Origin: Carcinoscorpius rotundicauda
Lineage: Eukaryota > Arthropoda > Merostomata > Xiphosura > Limulidae
Reading direction: 5' to 3'
Assembly: GCA_011833715.1 (NCBI GenBank)
Contig: CM022391.1
Span: 168,125,601-168,189,600, forward strand
Length of the DNA: 64,000 nt
In this document: positions 59,291 to 64,000 of the stretch, in pieces
Position numbering within the stretch: position 1 is the stretch's first letter
How the letters are laid out: each line of letters begins with the position of its first letter
Made by a program: the position numbers and the translations under genes
The notes under the pieces: generated by a model
Databases searched by the model: none
Seen by the model: only the letters and a program-made list of their open reading frames with translations
What the model was told of the DNA's origin: nothing

Positions 59291-60514
59291 AAATTAATAA
59301 AGTTGACAATAAAAAACTTTATTATTGAAACTAATAACAACGATAAAAAGGATGATTTGCCAAATATTAAAACTAATATGAGATATAATAAAAAAGACTT
59401 GCAAAATATTGAAACTAATGAATATGACAATAAAGAAGACTTGTTAAATATTGAAATTAATAAGAGTGATAATAAACGAGATTTCTTAAATATCGAAAAT
59501 AATAAGTGTAATAATAAAAAATACATGTTAAATATTGATAAATAATAAGAGTGACAATAAGAAAGACTTGTTAAATATTGAGACTAATAACTGCAACAAT
59601 TAAGAAAACTTATTAAATATTGAGACAAGAAAGGGTGACAATAAAGAGTTCTCAAATATTGAAACTAATAATGGTAACAATAAAATAGAGTTGTTAAATA
59701 CAGAAAATAATAGTAGTGACAACAAAGAAGACTTGTAAAATATTGAAAGTAACGACAATGACAATAAACAATTATTTTTAAATATTGAAACTGATAAGAA
59801 TGACAATACAAAGAGTTTTAAAACATTGAAAATAATAACGTTGATAATAAAAAAGCCTTGTTGAATATTGAAAAGTAATTAAGAGTGAGAATAAAAACGA
59901 CTTTTTAAATATTGAAACTAATACGGGTGGCAATAAATAAGATTTACTGAATATTGAAAAGTACTAATTGTGACAATAAGGAAGATTAGTTAAATATTGA
60001 AAGTAACAATATTGACACTAAAAATGTTTGTTAAATAATGAAAATAACAACAGTGACAATAAAAACTTGTTGAGTATTGTAAACTAATAAGGGTGACAAT
60101 AAAAAAGCCTTGTTATACATTAAAACTAACAACAGTAACAATGAAGAAGACTTGTTAATTATTGAAACTAATAGTAGTAACAATAAGGAAGACTTGTAAA
60201 TATTGAAACTAACAACAGTGACAAAAGAAACTTGTTAAATATTAAAAAATAACTTGAGCGACAATTAAGAGGCCTTATGAAATATTGAAATTAACAAGAG
60301 AGAAAATAAAGAAGACTTACGAAATATTGAAACTAATGATAGTGACAATAAAGACAACTTACTGAATATTAAAAACTGGCAACAGAGAAAACAAAGAAAA
60401 CTTGTTAGACATTCAAACTAACAACATTGACGATAAAGAAGAAATGTTAAATGTCGAAACTATTAACAGAAATAATAAATAACAGTTGTTAAATACTGAA
60501 AATAATAAGATTGG

Positions 60515-60615
60515 TTGTTGTTGTTGTTGTTTTGAATTAAGCACAAAGCTACACAATGGGCTATCTGTGCTCTGCCCACCACAGGTATCGAAACCCGGAT
60601 TTTAGCGTGGGGGGC
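60515..60615 (-). mobile_element. SINE family B with internally deleted head
   Basis: TTTTAGCGTG is followed directly by GGGGGGC; about 30 bp containing the A box is missing. The duplication AATAAGATTGG (60504-60514, 60616-60626) is intact. Confidence 0.95.
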
Positions 60616-61347
60616 AATAAGATTGGTAATAAATAACATTTGTTAAATATTGACAACTTATAATGTTGGCAATAAAGAAGACTTGTTAAATAATAAAACT
60701 AACTATAAACGAGATGTGTTAAATATATAAATTAATAACTATGACGATAAAGAAAACGTGTAAAATGTTGAAACTAATAAGAGCAAAAATGAAGAACACT
60801 TATAAAATATTGAAAAGTAATAAAAAGGACCAAAAGTGAGATGTGTGAACCTCTGAAACCAATAAAAATTACAATAAAGAAAACGAATAAGAGTGACAAT
60901 AAAGACAATTTGTTGAATATTGAAACTAGTAAAATGACAATAAAAATACTTGTTGAATATTTAAAATAAGTAAGGGTGACAATAAAGAATAGTAGTTGCA
61001 TTTTTAAACTAATAAGAGAAACAGTTAAGATTTCTTAAATATTGAAATAAGTAAGAGAGAGAATAAAAACGATTTACGAAATATTGAAATTAATAAGATT
61101 GATAATACAGTAAAATTACTAAATATTAAAATCAGGTATGGGTGACAATAAAGAAGAATTGTTAAATATTGAAAATAATAAAACTGATAATAAAGAAAAC
61201 AACACTAACAAAAAAGAAGACTTGTTAAATATTGAAACTAACAAAAATCGGATTTAAGAAAACTTGTTGAATATTTAAAAAATTAAGGGTGACAATAAAG
61301 AACACTTGTTAGATATTGAAATAGTAATAAAAGTGAGAATAAGTGGA

Positions 61348-61484
61348 TTTTTTGTTGTTGTTGTTTCGAATTAAGCACAAAGCTACACAATGGGCTATCT
61401 GTGCTCTGCCCACCACGGGTATCGAAACCCGGATTTTAGCGTGTAAGTCCGCAGACATACAGCTGAGCCACTGGGGGGGGGGGC
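61348..61484 (-). mobile_element. SINE family B inside the satellite
   Basis: Intact minus copy with an 11-bp duplication GAATAAGTGGA (61337-61347, 61485-61495). It ends in an unusually long G run. Confidence 0.95.
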
Positions 61485-62299
61485 GAATAAGTGGAAATTA
61501 TTAAATATTAAAACTAATAACAGTTACAAGTACGAAAACTTTTTAAATACTGAAACTAGTAAGGTACAATAAAGAATGCTTGTTAAATACTGATACTAAT
61601 AAGAGCGACAATTAAGAAGCCTTATCAAATATTGAAATTAGTAAGAGTGAAAATAAATAAGAGATGTTGAATGTTGAAACCTAATAAGGGTGGCATTAAA
61701 CAAGACTTGTTTAAATATTGAAAAGTTATACGAAGGACAATGACTAAGACTTGTTCAATATTGAAACTAATAGAAGTGACAATTAAGAAAACATCTTAAA
61801 TATTCAAACTAGTAAGGGTAAAAATAAGGAAGACTTGTTAAATATTGGAACAAATAAGAGGGGCAATTAAGAAGCCATGTAAAATATTGAAATTAGTAAG
61901 TGTGAGAAAAGAAGACATGTTAAGTTTTAGAAACTAATGAGGGTGACAATAAAGAAAATTGTTAAACATTTAAACTAATAAAGGTTAGAATAAAGAATGT
62001 ATATATTGAAATTACTAAAAATGCTAATAGAGAAAACTTGTTGAATATTGGAAATAATAATGGTGACAGTAAAGAAGATTATCAAATAATGAAAATACTG
62101 AGAGCGACAATTAAGAAAACTTCCTGAACATTAAAAGTAATAAAAGTGACAATAAAGAAGATTTGTTAAACGTTGAAACACAGAAATATTGAAAAGTGAT
62201 AAAACTGACAATAAAAAAGAGTTGTTAAATATTTAAACTGATAAGAGTGATAATTAAGAACACTTGTTGAATTTTGAAACTAATAAGAGCGTCAGTGGA

Positions 62300-64000
62300 G
62301 AAGACTTGTTAAATATTGAAATTAGTAAGTGTGGGAATAAAAAAGACACGTTGAATATTAAAAACTAATAAAGGTAATAATAAAGAAGATTTGTTAAATA
62401 TTGAAATTAGTAAGTGTGGGAATAAAAAAGACACGTTGAATATTAAAAACTAATAAAGGTAATAATAAAGAAGATTTGTTAAATATTGAAATTAGTAAGT
62501 GTGGGAATAAAAAAGACATGTTGAATATTAAAAACTAATAAAGGTAATAATAAAGAAGATTTGTTAAATATTGAAATTAGTAAGTGTGGGAATAAAAAAG
62601 ACATGTTGAATATTAAAAACTAATAAAGGTAATAATAAAGAAGATTTGTTAAATATTGAAATTAGTAAGTGTGGGAATAAAAAAGACATGTTGAATATTA
62701 AAAACTAATAAAGGTAATAATAAAGAAGATTTGTTAAATATTGAAATTAGTAAGTGTGGGAATAAAAAAGACATGTTGAATATTAAAAACTAATAAAGGT
62801 AATAATAAAGAAGATTTGTTAAATATTGAAATTAGTAAGTGTGGGAATAAAAAAGACATGTTGAATATTAAAAACTAATAAAGGTAATAATAAAGAAGAT
62901 TTGTTAAATATTGAAATTAGTAAGTGTGGGAATAAAAAGACATGTTGAATATTAAAAACTAATAAAGGTAATAATAAAGAAGATTTGTTAAATATTGAAA
63001 TTAGTAAGTGTGGGAATAAAAAAGACATGTTGAATATTAAAAACTAATAAAGGTAATAATAAAGAAGATTTGTTAAATATTGAAATTAGTAAGTGTGGGA
63101 ATAAAAAAGACATGTTGAATATTAAAAACTAATAAAGGTAATAATAAAGAAGACTTGTTAAATATTGAAATTAGTGAGTGTGGGAATAAAAAAGACATGT
63201 TGAATATTAAAAACTAATAAAGGTAATAATAAAGAAGACTTGTTAAATATTGAAATTAGTAAGTGTGGGAATAAAAAAGACATGTTGAATATTAAAAACT
63301 AATAAAGGTAATAATAAAGAAGATTTGTTAAATATTGAAATTAGTAAGTGTGGGAATAAAAAAGACACGTTGAATATTAAAAACTAATAAAGGTAATAAT
63401 AAAGAAGATTTGTTAAATATTGAAATTAGTAAGTGTGGGAATAAAAAAGACATGTTGAATATTAAAAACTAATAAAGGTAATAATAAAGAAGATTTGTTA
63501 AATATTGAAATTAGTAAGTGTGGGAATAAAAAAGACATGTTGAATATTAAAAACTAATAAAGGTAATAATAAAGAAGATTTGTTAAATATTGAAATTAGT
63601 AAGTGTGGGAATAAAAGACATGTTGAATATTAAAAACTAATAAAGGTAATAATAAAGAAGATTTGTTAAATATTGAAATTAGTAAGTGTGGGAATAAAAA
63701 GACATGTTGAATATTAAAAAACTAATAAAGGTAATAATAAAGAAGATTTGTTAAATATTGAAATTAGTAAGTGTGGGAATAAAAAAGACATGTTGAATAT
63801 TAAAAACTAATAAAGGTAATAATAAAGAAGACTTGTTAAATATTGAAATTAGTAAGTGTGGGAATAAAAAGACATGTTGAATATTAAAAACTAATAAAGG
63901 TAATAATAAAGAAGACTTGTTAAATATTGAAATTAGTAAGTGTGGGAATAAAAAAGACATGTTGAATATTAAAAACTAATAAAGGTAATAATAAAGAAGA
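62300..64000. repeat. Homogeneous 85-bp dimer sub-array (about 20 copies, continues off the window)
   Basis: Two 42/43-bp units form one higher-order unit: TTGTTAAATATTGAAATTAG with AAGTGTGGGAATAAAAAAGA, then ATGTTGAATATTAAAAACTA with AAAGGTAATAATAAAGAAGA. GTAAGTGTGGG recurs every 85 bp. Copies differ only at ACATG/ACACG, GATTTG/GACTTG and A-run length. Copies with a one-base A deletion are 84 bp and restore a frame across neighbouring dimers, which explains the two identical 69-codon minus frames at 62819-63028 and 63751-63960. Confidence 0.97.

Larger units (their letters stand above)
46542..64000. repeat. Giant 42-bp satellite array, at least 17.4 kb, open at right edge
   Basis: The unit is GACAATAAAGAAGACTTGTT followed by AAATATTGAAACTAATAAGG and GT. 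Units in 46542-62290 differ at many positions (AATAAC/AATAAG, AGTG/GGTG). The minus strand reads as repeated 14-residue hydrophobic blocks near SIFNKSSLLSLLLV. The many short frames (for example 56256-56522 and 58312-58728, minus) are by-products of the 3-divisible unit with stops scattered among them. SINEs interrupt the array at least nine times. Confidence 0.96.

Overview
The window is non-coding-rich, AT-rich animal DNA. It has no operons or bacterial gene spacing. It does have spliced exons, dozens of tRNA-derived SINEs, decayed DNA transposons, a Penelope-like retroelement and long tandem arrays. From memory (no search was run), the two dominant SINE families look like those common in horseshoe crab (Xiphosura) genomes. 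The only recognisable gene matches arthropod NMDA receptors. I read it as a chelicerate, probably a horseshoe crab.

The one gene I can defend is on the minus strand. It is an NMDA-type ionotropic glutamate receptor subunit 1 (Nmdar1/GRIN1). Its first coding exon is at 29734-30018 (signal peptide and start of the amino-terminal domain) and its second at 13735-13863. The two are separated by a 15,870-bp phase-0 intron with GT/AG ends, and they join without a gap in the protein. The remaining exons must lie left of position 1; I found none in 1-13700. No function can be assigned to the right-hand half of the window.

Layout: 1-13700 is Nmdar1 intron with SINEs, a 47-bp and a 31-bp minisatellite, a 239-bp TA-flanked MITE and a few weak exon-like pieces. 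13864-29733 is the large intron. It holds SINEs, a degenerate Penelope-like element with a C-terminal GIY-YIG domain and a hammerhead-like motif (about 20130-21900), a 42-bp minisatellite (about 21930-24445) and a 40-bp palindrome-bearing array (27041-28075). 30100-46540 is intergenic or upstream DNA. It has SINEs, a 37-bp minisatellite, a hAT-like MITE, an 80-bp TA-flanked MITE, a recent dispersed 390-bp duplication and a decayed ZNF862-like hAT transposase. 46542 to the right edge is one satellite array of at least 17.4 kb with a 42-bp unit. It is punctured by SINEs and turns into a nearly homogeneous 85-bp dimer array at 62300-64000, which runs off the window.

Both 42-bp arrays have a unit length divisible by three, so they give long open frames on both strands. 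I treat these as by-products of repetition, not as genes. SINE family A means the roughly 275-bp tRNA-derived element whose head begins near GGCCCGGCATGG. SINE family B means the roughly 130-bp tRNA-derived element beginning near CCCCAGTGGCTCAGCGG and ending in (CAA)n. B2 is a diverged relative of B.
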